From assembly GCF_014851905.1 (NCBI RefSeq), contig NZ_JACVAQ010000001.1, forward strand, positions 1,550,001-1,614,000: DNA of 64,000 nucleotides. The letters are read 5' to 3'. Below are positions 21,399-29,563 of this stretch, one piece after another. Source of the DNA: Pseudomonas sp. PDM14 (lineage in GTDB: Bacteria; Pseudomonadota; Gammaproteobacteria; Pseudomonadales; Pseudomonadaceae). Within the stretch, counting starts at the first letter, position 1. Every line of letters begins with the position of its first letter. Below the pieces are notes generated by a model. That model was given only the letters and a program-made list of their open reading frames with translations. It had not been told where the DNA came from and ran no database searches. A program made the position numbers and the translations under genes.

Positions 21399-22376
21399 AT
21401 GAAAATCCGTGACCTCGATTTCAGCCAGAGCCCGGTCAACACCGAGCATGAAGCGCTGGGATTGCCCCCCGTCGAAGACTACGTCTCGCACCCCGACAAC
21501 CATCCCGTTCTGCGCTTCGCCATGTGGTTCGCCGTGGTGGTGCTGGTCGGCCTGCTCGGTTTCCTCGCCTGGCGCCTGTTCTTCGGTGACAACGGCAGCA
21601 GCGGCCTGGAGATCATCGAAAGCACGCTGAGCAGCCCGACCTTCTGGAGCGCCGTGGCCGTCGGTTTCTTCGCCCAGATGATCGACGGCGCCCTGGGCAT
21701 GGCCTACGGCATCACCGCCACCACCTTCCTGCTCAGCGCCGGCGCCTCACCCGCTGCGGCCAGCGCCAGCGTGCACATCGCCGAAGTGTTCACCACCGGC
21801 CTGTCGGGGATTTCTCACGTCAAACTGGGCAACGTCAACAAGTCGCTGTTCCTGCGCCTGCTGCTGCCCGGCATCATCGGCGCGATACTCGGCGCGGTGC
21901 TGATCACCAGCTTCGACGGCGCGGTGCTCAAGCCCTTCATTTCCGCGTACCTGCTGCTGATGGGCCTGTACATCCTGCGCAAGGCCTACCGTCATGTGAA
22001 ACGCCAGCGCGAAGAACCCAAGCACGTGGCCAAGCTCGCCCTGTTCGGCGGTTTCGTCGACGCCGCCGGCGGTGGCGGCTGGGGCCCGGTGGTCACCAGC
22101 AGCCTGCTCGGCTCGGGCAGCGACCCGCGCACCACCATCGGCTCGGTCAACTTCGCCGAGTTCTTCCTGACGATCACCAGCGCCACCTCGTTCATTCTTC
22201 TCGCCGGCCAGCCGGACACCTGGATGATGGTCGCCGGCCTGGTTTTCGGCGGCATGTTCGCCGCGCCGTTCGCCGCGCTGCTGTGCAAGAAGCTCTCGGC
22301 GCGCACCCTGCTGACCATCGTCGGTTGCCTGATCACCCTGATCAGCGCCTACAACATCTACCAGGCACTGGCCTGA
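21399..22376 (+). CDS. TSUP (TauE/SafE) family membrane transporter
   Basis: The 325-residue protein has a cytosolic N-terminal tail of about 40 residues and then about eight membrane segments. The repeated glycine-rich blocks of the TauE/SafE family are seen: VGFFAQMIDGALGMAYGITA near the start and LFGGFVDAAGGGGWGPVVTS in the second half. Members export sulfite, sulfoacetate or related sulfur organic anions. Placement directly before metY, which uses sulfide, supports a sulfur link, and the same pair exists in P. aeruginosa as far as I recall. The start at 21399 gives MKIRDLDFSQSP. A GTG at 21342 is possible. Confidence 0.9.
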   Translation: MKIRDLDFSQSPVNTEHEALGLPPVEDYVSHPDNHPVLRFAMWFAVVVLVGLLGFLAWRLFFGDNGSSGLEIIESTLSSPTFWSAVAVGFFAQMIDGALGMAYGITATTFLLSAGASPAAASASVHIAEVFTTGLSGISHVKLGNVNKSLFLRLLLPGIIGAILGAVLITSFDGAVLKPFISAYLLLMGLYILRKAYRHVKRQREEPKHVAKLALFGGFVDAAGGGGWGPVVTSSLLGSGSDPRTTIGSVNFAEFFLTITSATSFILLAGQPDTWMMVAGLVFGGMFAAPFAALLCKKLSARTLLTIVGCLITLISAYNIYQALA

Positions 22377-22508
22377 CCCGCCAAAGCGGTTCTAGCCACC
22401 GGCGAAAACGATCTAGCCCACCGCCCGATTCATTGCTCCAGCGCATTGACCGGGCCCGTGGGCTTTTTCATGCTGCGGCCTTCTCTCTGCCCTGAAGGAA
22501 CGCCCCGC

Positions 22509-23786
22509 ATGAAACTGGAAACCCTGGCCATCCACGCCGGCTACAGCCCCGACCCGACCACCAAGGCCGTGGCGGTGCCGATCTACCAGACCAGCTCCTT
22601 TGCCTTCGACGACACCCAGCACGGCGCCGACCTGTTCGACCTGAAGGTCGCCGGCAACATCTACTCGCGCATCATGAACCCCACCAACGACGTACTCGAA
22701 CAGCGCATCGCCGCACTGGAAGGCGGCGTCGGCGCGCTGGCCGTGGCCTCGGGCATGGCGGCGATCACCTATGCCATCCAGACCGTGGCCGAGGCCGGTG
22801 ACAACATCGTCTCGGTGGCCAAACTCTACGGCGGCACCTACAACCTGCTGGCCCATACCTTGCCGCGCTTCGGCATCCAGACCCGCTTCGCCGCCCACGA
22901 CGACATCGCCGCCCTCGAAGCGCTGATCGACGACAGGACCAAGGCGGTGTTCTGCGAATCCATCGGCAACCCGGCCGGCAACATCGTCGACCTCAAGGCC
23001 CTGGCCGACGCCGCACACCGCCATGGCGTGCCGCTGATCGTCGACAACACCGTGGCCACGCCGATTCTCTGCCGGCCGTTCGAGCACGGCGCCGACATCG
23101 TCGTGCACTCGCTGACCAAGTACATCGGCGGCCACGGCAGCAGCATCGGCGGCATCGTTGTCGACTCGGGGCAGTTCCCCTGGGCGGATCACAAGACCCG
23201 CTTCCCGCTGCTCAACACGCCGGACCCGTCCTACCACGGGGTCACCTACACCGACGCCTTCGGCCCGGCCGCGTTCATCGGCCGTTGCCGCGTGGTGCCC
23301 CTGCGCAACACCGGCGCGGCGCTGTCGCCGTTCAACGCCTTCCTGATCCTGCAGGGCCTGGAAACCCTGGCCCTGCGCATGGAGCGCCACTGCGAGAACG
23401 CGCTCAAGGTGGCGCAGTACCTCAAGGGCCACCCACAGGTGGTCTGGGTGAAATACGCCGGCCTGGCGGACCATCCCGAGCACGACCTGGCGGTGCGCTA
23501 CACCGGCGGCAAGCCGGCTTCGATCCTCTCGTTCGGCATCCAGGGCGGGCAGGCGGCCGGCGCGCGCTTCATCGACGCGCTCAAGCTGGTGGTACGCCTG
23601 GTCAACATCGGCGACGCCAAGTCGCTGGCCTGCCACCCAGCCTCCACCACCCACCGCCAGCTCAACGACGAGGAACTGGAGAAGGCCGGCGTGCCGCGCG
23701 ACATGGTGCGCCTGTCGATCGGCATCGAGCACAGCGACGACATCCTCGCCGACCTGGCCCAGGCGCTGGACGCTGCCCGCGACTGA
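22509..23786 (+). CDS. metY: O-acetylhomoserine/O-succinylhomoserine sulfhydrylase MetY type
   Basis: The 425-residue PLP enzyme of the Cys/Met metabolism family would make homocysteine from an activated homoserine and sulfide. The PLP lysine is K204 in [18 protein letters not shown]. The PLP-aspartate lies in [12 protein letters not shown], and the N-terminal block [20 protein letters not shown] is typical of O-acetylhomoserine aminocarboxypropyltransferases. Methionine gamma-lyase is a possible alternative but is usually shorter, near 400 residues. GAAGGA about 8 bases before ATG 22509 fixes the start. A TSUP gene precedes it. Confidence 0.92.
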   Translation: MKLETLAIHAGYSPDPTTKAVAVPIYQTSSFAFDDTQHGADLFDLKVAGNIYSRIMNPTNDVLEQRIAALEGGVGALAVASGMAAITYAIQTVAEAGDNIVSVAKLYGGTYNLLAHTLPRFGIQTRFAAHDDIAALEALIDDRTKAVFCESIGNPAGNIVDLKALADAAHRHGVPLIVDNTVATPILCRPFEHGADIVVHSLTKYIGGHGSSIGGIVVDSGQFPWADHKTRFPLLNTPDPSYHGVTYTDAFGPAAFIGRCRVVPLRNTGAALSPFNAFLILQGLETLALRMERHCENALKVAQYLKGHPQVVWVKYAGLADHPEHDLAVRYTGGKPASILSFGIQGGQAAGARFIDALKLVVRLVNIGDAKSLACHPASTTHRQLNDEELEKAGVPRDMVRLSIGIEHSDDILADLAQALDAARD

Positions 23787-23794
23787 CCCATCCC

Positions 23795-23817
23795 GCAGGA
23801 GCCGCGCCGGCTCCTGC
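23795..23817 (+). terminator. Hairpin after metY
   Basis: GCAGGAGCCG and CGGCTCCTGC form a perfect 10-bp stem around a 3-base loop, a few bases after the stop codon. The tail is CTCTGC rather than a T-run, so termination efficiency is uncertain. Confidence 0.5.
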
Positions 23818-23943
23818 CTCTGCACGCATCGTCGCGCCCTCACGGGTGGGCAGCTCCATGCCCGCCCAAGCCGCACTCGAACCCTCGCCCCTTGTTTTGC
23901 CGCCGCCAAACCACCACGTTAGGCAGACGAAGGAGAGACCACC

Positions 23944-24384
23944 ATGAGCGAACCCCTGCTGATTCCCTGCGCCCACTGCAGCGGCCTCAACCGCATTCCC
24001 GGTGAGCGCCTGGGCGACGCGCCGCGTTGCGGACGCTGCAAGAACCCGGTCCTGAGCGACACGCCATTCGAGCTGAGCCAGGCCAATTTCGCCGCCCAGC
24101 GCAAGGGCGACCTGCCACTGCTGGTGGACGTCTGGGCCAGCTGGTGCGGGCCGTGCCGCAGCTTCGCACCGACCTTCGAGCAGGCCGCGCGACACCTGCA
24201 CGGGCGCTGCCGCCTGGGCAAGCTGGACAGCGAGGCTCACCCACAACTGTCCGGGCAACTGGGCATCCGCTCGATCCCCAGCCTGATCCTGTTCAAGGGT
24301 GGCGAGGAAGTCGCCCGCCAGAGTGGCGCCCTGCCCCTGCCACAGTTGCTCGGCTGGCTGCGCAGCCAGGGCATCGCCGCCTGA
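23944..24384 (+). CDS. trxC: Thioredoxin 2 (TrxC), zinc-binding
   Basis: The 146-residue protein has an N-terminal zinc ribbon with CxxC pairs C9-C12 and C29-C32, then a thioredoxin fold with active site WCGPC at 67-71. This arrangement is diagnostic of TrxC, a cytosolic disulfide reductase that is usually induced by oxidative stress. It can reduce MsrA and ribonucleotide reductase, among others. The cis-proline region reads IRSIPSLILFKGG. GAAGGAG lies 7-8 bases before the ATG. Confidence 0.95.
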   Translation: MSEPLLIPCAHCSGLNRIPGERLGDAPRCGRCKNPVLSDTPFELSQANFAAQRKGDLPLLVDVWASWCGPCRSFAPTFEQAARHLHGRCRLGKLDSEAHPQLSGQLGIRSIPSLILFKGGEEVARQSGALPLPQLLGWLRSQGIAA

Positions 24385-24501
24385 GCAGTGCCGATAACGG
24401 GCGGAGGCTGAGCGGATCGGTCAGCACCGACGAGCCGCGCGGTCATTGTGCTCGGCCAGTAGGCGACTAGGCTGCAAGCATCGCCTCCTGGAAAGCCGAC
24501 C

Positions 24502-24945
24502 ATGCCTTTGCCCCTCGAACTGGCCCGAATGTTCACCGAAGAAAAGATCACCTTCGTCCGCCGCATGGGCCTGCGCGCCGACGTGCTCGAACCCGGCCTG
24601 GTGCGCCTGCACATCCCCCTGGCCGGCAATGAGAACCACATCGGCAGCGCATACGCCGGCGCACTCTTCACCCTGGCGGAGATACCCGGCGGCGCTCTGT
24701 TCCTCACCAGCTTCGACGCCCAACGCTTCTACCCGATCATCAAGGAAATGACCCTGCGCTTCCGCCGCCCCGCGACCAGCGATATCAGCGTGGAGGCGCG
24801 ACTGAGTGCCGCAGAGATCGAGCGCATCCAGAGCGAAGCCGAACGCGAGGGCAAGGCCGAGTACCTGCTGGAGCTGCAACTGCGCGATACCAGTGGCGAA
24901 GTGGTGGCGGAAAGTAGAGGCCTGTACCAATTACGCAAACACTGA
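24502..24945 (+). CDS. Hotdog-fold putative thioesterase (YiiD C-terminal domain family)
   Basis: The 147-residue protein resembles the hotdog domain found at the C terminus of YiiD and in stand-alone Pseudomonas proteins. The probable core helix is HIGSAYAGALFTLAEIPGGA, followed by beta strands such as MTLRFRRPATSDISVEARL. Such proteins are thought to cleave acyl thioesters, but the substrate here is unknown. It lies between trxC and a universal stress protein with ordinary spacing. Confidence 0.82.
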   Translation: MPLPLELARMFTEEKITFVRRMGLRADVLEPGLVRLHIPLAGNENHIGSAYAGALFTLAEIPGGALFLTSFDAQRFYPIIKEMTLRFRRPATSDISVEARLSAAEIERIQSEAEREGKAEYLLELQLRDTSGEVVAESRGLYQLRKH

Positions 24946-25056
24946 CGCGCGGGGCTTGCCGCGCGGGCAAAGCGGGTCTATCACTGGGTGTCAAAACGGA
25001 AAACCCCTTACCGGGTTACAGCGCGGTCGACGTCCGCCGCGCCAAGAGGACAGACC

Positions 25057-25851
25057 ATGATCAGACACATCCTTATTGCCCACGATCTACGCAGCACTGC
25101 CGACCTCGCCCTGCGCCGCGCCGCGCAACTGGCGCGCCAGCACCATGCCCGCCTGACCATGCTGCACGTACTCGACCCGCGCCTGAGTCAGGCCGAACAG
25201 GACAAAGCCCAGCAGCGCCTCGACGAGAGCCTGACGCGCTACGCCCCTGCCGGCAGCGAGTTGCGCCTGTGCCAGGGCAAGCCGGCCGATGCGGTGCTCG
25301 ACCAGGTACAGCAACTGGGTGCCGACCTGCTGGTGCTCGGTGCCCAGCACCAGCGCCACGAACTGTTCTCCGGCACCAGCCTCGACCGCATCGCCCGCCG
25401 CTGTAGCGTCCCCCTGCTGCTCGTGGCGCAGGATGAGGACCAGCCCTACCGCAGCGCCGTGTCGGCCCTGGACTTCTCGCTCTGCTCCTGCACCGCCCTC
25501 GGCCGCGCCGCACGCCTGCTGCCGGAAGAGGCCTCCATCCATGCTTTGCACGTGTTCGAGCCGGTGAAGAACTTCGGTCCGGCCAGCGAGCAACTGGTCA
25601 CTCAACGCGCGCTGATCGACCAGCTGGTGCAGGACGAAACCCTCAACCTGCCCAGCAACGGTCCGCAGCTCAGCCATGACATCCAGCCCGGCACCCTGCC
25701 CCGCACCCTGCAGGAATGCCTGACCCAGCGTCAGCCACAACTGCTGGTGCTCGGCAGCCACGGCCGCAGCGCACTGTCCCAGGCCCTGCTCGGCAGCCTG
25801 GCGCAACACTTCCTGCACAAGGCGCCGTGCGACATCTTCGTCGTGCGCTGA
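25057..25851 (+). CDS. Tandem universal stress protein (UspA family)
   Basis: The 264-residue protein contains two Usp domains (about 1-130 and 135-264). The second ends with the ATP-binding signature VLGSHGRSALSQALLGSLAQ. The first has a degenerate counterpart (VLGAQHQRHELFSGTSLD), so nucleotide binding may be confined to the second half. Usp proteins aid survival under starvation and other stress. AGAGGA 7 bases before ATG 25057 and the beginning MIRHILIAHDL fix the start. An upstream in-frame ATG at 24988 is unlikely. Confidence 0.92.
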   Translation: MIRHILIAHDLRSTADLALRRAAQLARQHHARLTMLHVLDPRLSQAEQDKAQQRLDESLTRYAPAGSELRLCQGKPADAVLDQVQQLGADLLVLGAQHQRHELFSGTSLDRIARRCSVPLLLVAQDEDQPYRSAVSALDFSLCSCTALGRAARLLPEEASIHALHVFEPVKNFGPASEQLVTQRALIDQLVQDETLNLPSNGPQLSHDIQPGTLPRTLQECLTQRQPQLLVLGSHGRSALSQALLGSLAQHFLHKAPCDIFVVR

Positions 25852-25871
25852 ACGGCTCCACCGTAGAAACG

Positions 25872-25900
25872 ACAAGGGCGCCAACAGGCGCCCTTGTTCA
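25872..25900. terminator. Bidirectional terminator between usp and parA-like genes
   Basis: ACAAGGGCGCC and GGCGCCCTTGT form an 11-bp perfect stem with a 4-base loop. T-rich sequence follows on the plus strand. The element lies between two convergent genes and can serve both. Confidence 0.85.
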
Positions 25901-25915
25901 TTTCCACTGCGCCAG

Positions 25916-26686
25916 TCAGTCGGCCTTCTCCAGCAGGTCGTGCAGTTCGACGAATTGCTGGGTCAGCTTGTGGCTGCGGTCGAAGAAGATCAGCGGCACG
26001 CAAGCCTGGTGCGACTCACGCATCTTCACCGAACTCATCAGGTTGACCGGCAGCACCGGCAGGCCTTCGGCCACCAGCTCATCGAGCAGTTGCTGCGGCA
26101 AGGTGGCGCGCGGCTGGAACTGGTTGACCACGATGCCTTCGACTTCCAGGTCTTCGTTATGGTCTTCCTTGAGCTCTTCGATCTCGCGCAGCAGCCCGTA
26201 CAGTGCCTGGCGCGAGAAACTGTCGCAGTCGAAGGGGATCAGCACACGGTCGGCGGCGATAAGCGCGGAGACGGTGTAGAAGTTCAGCGCCGGCGGGGTA
26301 TCCAGGTAGATCCGCTCGTAGTCCTCGCCCAGCTCTTCGAGCAGTTTGCGCAGCTTGTTGATCTTGTGCTTCTGCTCGAGCTTGGGCTGCAGGTCGGCCA
26401 GCTCGGCAGTGGCAGTGATCACGTGGAGGTTCTCGAACGGCGTCTCGTAGATGTCCACCTTGTTCTTGCGGAACGAGGTGGCCGACAGCGTCTGCTTGAA
26501 GAACTCGGCGATCCCCATGGGAATCTCTTCGCCGGTCAGGCCGGTGAGATAGTGGGTCGAGTTGGCCTGGGCATCCAGGTCGATCAGCAGGGTGCGATAA
26601 CCCTGCTCTGCACTGACTGCCGCCAGGTTGCAGGCAATGCTCGACTTGCCCACCCCGCCCTTCTGGTTGAAAACCACACGCCGCAT
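25916..26686 (-). CDS. Orphan ParA/MinD-type ATPase
   Basis: The 256-residue P-loop ATPase begins MRRVVFNQKGGVGKSS. The deviant Walker A KGGVGKS at 9-15 carries the signature lysine K9, and the switch region reads LLIDLDAQANST (A' motif). It resembles chromosomal ParA-family proteins such as PA5028 of P. aeruginosa (from memory) rather than the ParA next to parB at the origin. There is no parB neighbour and no visible HTH, so it may position a protein cargo. The strong site GGGAGGTG before ATG 26686 decides the start. The frame stays open for about 100 more codons upstream, but that extension looks non-coding. Confidence 0.92.
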   Translation of the reverse strand: MRRVVFNQKGGVGKSSIACNLAAVSAEQGYRTLLIDLDAQANSTHYLTGLTGEEIPMGIAEFFKQTLSATSFRKNKVDIYETPFENLHVITATAELADLQPKLEQKHKINKLRKLLEELGEDYERIYLDTPPALNFYTVSALIAADRVLIPFDCDSFSRQALYGLLREIEELKEDHNEDLEVEGIVVNQFQPRATLPQQLLDELVAEGLPVLPVNLMSSVKMRESHQACVPLIFFDRSHKLTQQFVELHDLLEKAD

Positions 26687-26871
26687 TGCACACCTCCCTG
26701 AAAAACCTGCCGGTATCCGCATGCGCCTTGGCCAATGACTGGCGATGGCAACGGTCACGAAACCTCGACAGGTTGCGCCCAAATGTCGGGGAATTCTATG
26801 CAAAGCGCATGACAAGGGCGAGAAGTACGACAATCCTGCAAGACCTCCCGTCCGGGCAATTGTGTCAAAAT

Positions 26872-26900
26872 TTGCGCATGCCAGCCGGGGTCTGGATAAT
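26872..26900 (+). promoter_or_regulatory. Putative sigma-70 promoter of the aryl polyene operon
   Basis: TTGCGC (26872-26877) and GATAAT (26895-26900) are separated by exactly 17 bases, in the only gap upstream of the operon. Transcription would start near 26907, leaving a leader of about 85 bases before the GTG start at 26992. Confidence 0.45.
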
Positions 26901-26928
26901 GCCAGCACCTCGCCATAACCCCGTCGTA

Positions 26929-26938
26929 GCGCATGCGC
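26929..26938. promoter_or_regulatory. Perfect palindrome GCGCATGCGC downstream of the proposed promoter
   Basis: The 10-base palindrome lies in the proposed leader. Half of it recurs at 26719-26726 (GCATGCGC) and 26874-26881 (GCGCATGC), the latter overlapping the proposed -35 box. It could be an operator, but in GC-rich DNA such words also occur by chance. Confidence 0.25.
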
Positions 26939-26991
26939 CGGGGGCAGTCGCAGTAGACAAGGAAGCCCGCAGGGGCGGGAAGAGTTCGCGC

Positions 26992-27708
26992 GTGACACAT
27001 TTCAACATCGAAACATGGCGCGCCTGGGCCCCCGACCTCGACAGCCACGACGACTGGCTTGCCTGGCATGCATCGCCGCGTGCGGTCGCCGACGAGGGCC
27101 AGCAGCCCGACGTCAGTTTCCTCCCCGCCATGCAGCGCCGCCGCCTCAGTCGCCTCGCGCGCATGGCCTTCCACGTCTCCTGGCCGCTGGCCGAAGCCCA
27201 CCCGCACCTGCCCATGGTGTTCGTCAGCCGTCACGGGGAAACCCCGCGCACACTGGCGATCCTCGCCGACCTGGCTCGCGACGAACCGCTCTCGCCCACC
27301 CAGTTCAGCCTCTCGGTGCACAACGCGATCATCGGTCTGTGGTCGATCCAGCGCGGCGACACCAGTGAAATGACCGCCTTAGCCGGCGAAGGCGACGGCC
27401 TCGAGCAGGGCATTCTCGAAGCTGCAACATTGCTCGGCGAAGGTGCCCCGGCCGTACTGTTGGTGGTGGCCGAAGAAACCCCACCACAGCTGTATGCGCC
27501 GTATATCGATGACGTACCGTTTTCCTATGCCCTGGCCCTGCTGCTCACGCCGGGCGACACCTGTCAGCTCAGCCTGCGCGCCGGCAGCGGCCCACGCAGC
27601 GAGTGGCCGCACGCCCTGAACCTGGTCCGCACGCTGTGCAGCGGGCAGACCTCCCTGACTCACCACTGGAAGAATCGGCAATGGAACTGGTCACTCGACA
27701 AGGCCTGA
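26992..27708 (+). CDS. Beta-ketoacyl synthase chain-length factor-like protein (ApeC type)
   Basis: The 238-residue protein belongs to the short Ketoacyl-synt_2 family that pairs with a full ketosynthase in aryl polyene clusters. It has FLPAMQRRRLSRLARMAF at about 40-60, VFVSRHGETPRTLAIL, and FSLSVHNAIIGLWSIQ where a ketosynthase would have its cysteine nucleophile. No cysteine is present there, so it is predicted to be inactive and structural. I choose GTG at 26992 because upstream sequence looks intergenic and length then fits the family. It is the first gene of the 19-kb pigment operon and overlaps the next gene by 28 bases. Confidence 0.85.
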   Translation: MTHFNIETWRAWAPDLDSHDDWLAWHASPRAVADEGQQPDVSFLPAMQRRRLSRLARMAFHVSWPLAEAHPHLPMVFVSRHGETPRTLAILADLARDEPLSPTQFSLSVHNAIIGLWSIQRGDTSEMTALAGEGDGLEQGILEAATLLGEGAPAVLLVVAEETPPQLYAPYIDDVPFSYALALLLTPGDTCQLSLRAGSGPRSEWPHALNLVRTLCSGQTSLTHHWKNRQWNWSLDKA

Positions 27709-28496
27709 GCCCGCACAGCGCGCCCTACTGGTGGCGCCTGATCGCGACGGCGGCGAGCTTCAGCCTGTTCGGCATCGGCGGTGTGCTGTTACGCGTGCTG
27801 GTGTTCCCCCTGCTGGCCCTGCTGCCCGGCGATGCCCTGGCCCGCCGCACCCGCGCCCGTGCCACGGTGAGCTGGGTGTTCCGTCAGTTCGTCCAGTTCA
27901 TGTTCCGCACCGGCGTGCTGACCTACGAGGTCGAAGGCATCGACCGCCTGGGCCGACCGGGGCAGATGGTCATCGCCAACCACCCCTCGCTGATCGACGT
28001 GGTGGTGCTGATTGCCTTCATTCGTGACGCCAATTGCGTGGTCAAGCAGAGCCTGTGGGACAATCCCTGCATGCGCGGGCCGATTCGGGCCGCCGGCTAC
28101 ATCAGCAACAGTGGCAGCATGGACATGCTCGACGAAGCGGCTGGGGCGCTGCAGGACGGGCAAACGCTGGTGATCTTCCCCGAAGGCACCCGCACCACAC
28201 CGGGGCAAACCCCGGAATTCCACCGCGGTGCCGCGGCGATTGCCGTGCGTGGCGCCCAGGTGGTGACACCGGTGGTGATCAGCGTGACGCCAACCACGCT
28301 GACCAAGGCCGAACCCTGGTACAGCATTCCGTCGCGTCGTTTCCACTTCCGCCTGCGGGTCGGCGAGGATATCGACCCGGGGCACTACACCGCGCAGGCG
28401 CCGTTGCCGATCGCGTCGCGCAAACTCAATGAGCATCTGCACCAACACTTCATGAAGGAGCTCGCAAAAGATGAGCGATCTGCAGCTGGAAATTAA
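27681..28496 (+). CDS. 1-acylglycerol-3-phosphate O-acyltransferase-like (PlsC family), aryl polyene cluster
   Basis: The 271-residue membrane-linked acyltransferase has the HX4D motif in IANHPSLIDVVV and the partner motif FPEGTRTTPGQ. The N-terminal 60 residues contain one or two hydrophobic helices. In aryl polyene clusters such a LPLAT protein (ApeD position) is believed to move an acyl or aryl-polyene chain to or from a lipid-like anchor. ATG 27681 lies inside the end of the previous gene, and the downstream acyl carrier gene starts before this stop codon, so translation is probably coupled. Confidence 0.9.
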   Translation: MELVTRQGLSPHSAPYWWRLIATAASFSLFGIGGVLLRVLVFPLLALLPGDALARRTRARATVSWVFRQFVQFMFRTGVLTYEVEGIDRLGRPGQMVIANHPSLIDVVVLIAFIRDANCVVKQSLWDNPCMRGPIRAAGYISNSGSMDMLDEAAGALQDGQTLVIFPEGTRTTPGQTPEFHRGAAAIAVRGAQVVTPVVISVTPTTLTKAEPWYSIPSRRFHFRLRVGEDIDPGHYTAQAPLPIASRKLNEHLHQHFMKELAKDERSAAGN

Positions 28497-28731
28497 AAAC
28501 CTGATCATCGAGGCACTCGGCCTCGAAGACATGGTCGCGGAAGACATCGCCGCCGATCTCACCCTGTTCGGCGACGGCCTGGGTCTGGATTCGGTGGACG
28601 CCCTCGAGCTGGGCCTGGCTATCCAGAAACGTTTCGGCATCAAGATCGACGCCGAAGCCAAGGATACCCGTCAGCACTTCGCCAACGTGGCCAGCCTGGC
28701 GGCCTTCGTTGCTGCGAAAAAGGCCGCCTGA
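28471..28731 (+). CDS. apeE: Acyl carrier protein 1 of the aryl polyene cluster
   Basis: The 86-residue carrier protein has the phosphopantetheine attachment serine S41 in GLGLDSVDALEL. The four-helix ACP pattern is complete. In aryl polyene synthesis two ACPs are used, one likely for the aryl starter or growing chain. It overlaps the acyltransferase gene by 26 bases and precedes the second ACP by 11 bases. The symbol follows the apeE/apeF order known from E. coli clusters. Confidence 0.93.
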   Translation: MSDLQLEIKNLIIEALGLEDMVAEDIAADLTLFGDGLGLDSVDALELGLAIQKRFGIKIDAEAKDTRQHFANVASLAAFVAAKKAA

Positions 28732-28742
28732 GGACGCAGACG

Positions 28743-29003
28743 ATGCAAACCCGTGAAGAAATTTTCGCCACCCTGCGTGGCGCCCTGGTCGAACTGTTCG
28801 AGCTCGACGCCGAGCGCGTGACGCTCGATGCCAACCTCTACGAAGATCTGGAAATCGACAGCATCGACGCCGTCGACCTGATCGATCACATCAAGCGTCA
28901 GACCGGCAAGAAGATCGCCGCCGAAGAGTTCAAGGCGGTGCGCACGGTCGGTGACGTGGTCGAAGCGGTGCTGCAGGTCGTCAACGCCCCGGCACAAGCC
29001 TGA
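28743..29003 (+). CDS. apeF: Acyl carrier protein 2 of the aryl polyene cluster
   Basis: A second 86-residue carrier protein, with attachment serine S40 in DLEIDSIDAVDLI. The helix II text (DSIDAVDLIDHIKRQTG) differs from the first ACP, which suggests a different set of partners. Paired unequal ACPs are a standard feature of aryl polyene operons. Its stop is two bases from the next ATG. Confidence 0.93.
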   Translation: MQTREEIFATLRGALVELFELDAERVTLDANLYEDLEIDSIDAVDLIDHIKRQTGKKIAAEEFKAVRTVGDVVEAVLQVVNAPAQA

Positions 29004-29005
29004 GC

Positions 29006-29563
29006 ATGAGTAAGCTGCTCGGGCTGCTGCTTGTGGTGGCAGGCCTGCTCTATCCGTTCGCCGTGTATTACGGCATGGAGCACCTGTCGCCGCGCCTGTT
29101 CGCCCTCCTTCTCGGCGGGTTATGGCTGGCGCGCGCCCTGAGCAACTGGAGCAAGCCCGGCAGCCGCTGGATGGCCGCCGCTGCACTGGCGTTCTGCGCC
29201 GTGCTCGGCCTGGCAGGTGAACCGGCGCTGCTGCGCTGGTACCCGGCACTGCTCAACAGCATGCTGCTGGCGGTGTTCGGCCTCAGCCTGATCTACGGTC
29301 CGCCGCTGGCCGAACGCTTCGCCCGCCTGCGTGACCCCAACCTGCCAGACATCGCCGTGCGCTACACGCGCAAGGTGACCCAGGTGTGGGCGGGGTTCTT
29401 CTTCGCCAACACCCTGGTGGTGACCGCCCTCAACCTGTGGGCGCCGCTGAGCTGGTGGACCCTGTATACCGGCCTGATCTCCTACGGATTGATCGGCCTG
29501 CTGTTCGCCGGCGAGTGGCTGATCCGCCAGCGCGTGCGACAGCACTCAAGGAGACCGGCATGA
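29006..29563 (+). CDS. COG4648-like integral membrane protein of the aryl polyene cluster
   Basis: The 185-residue product has about five hydrophobic segments: LLGLLLVVAGLLYPFAVYY at the start, then segments near 35-50, 60-75, 80-95 and 130-165. The block YTRKVTQVWAGFFFANTLVV is typical of the small membrane protein found after the two ACP genes in aryl polyene operons (ApeG position). Its biochemical role is not known to me. The stop overlaps the next start (ATGA). Confidence 0.85.
   Translation: MSKLLGLLLVVAGLLYPFAVYYGMEHLSPRLFALLLGGLWLARALSNWSKPGSRWMAAAALAFCAVLGLAGEPALLRWYPALLNSMLLAVFGLSLIYGPPLAERFARLRDPNLPDIAVRYTRKVTQVWAGFFFANTLVVTALNLWAPLSWWTLYTGLISYGLIGLLFAGEWLIRQRVRQHSRRPA

Larger units (their letters stand above)
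26687..26991. other. Divergent intergenic region between parA-like and aryl polyene operon
   Basis: This 305-bp gap must hold the promoters of both the ParA-like gene and the long pigment operon. A sigma-70-like promoter for the operon is proposed at 26872-26900. GCATGC-containing palindromic pieces recur at 26719-26726, 26874-26881 and 26929-26938. Confidence 0.7.
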
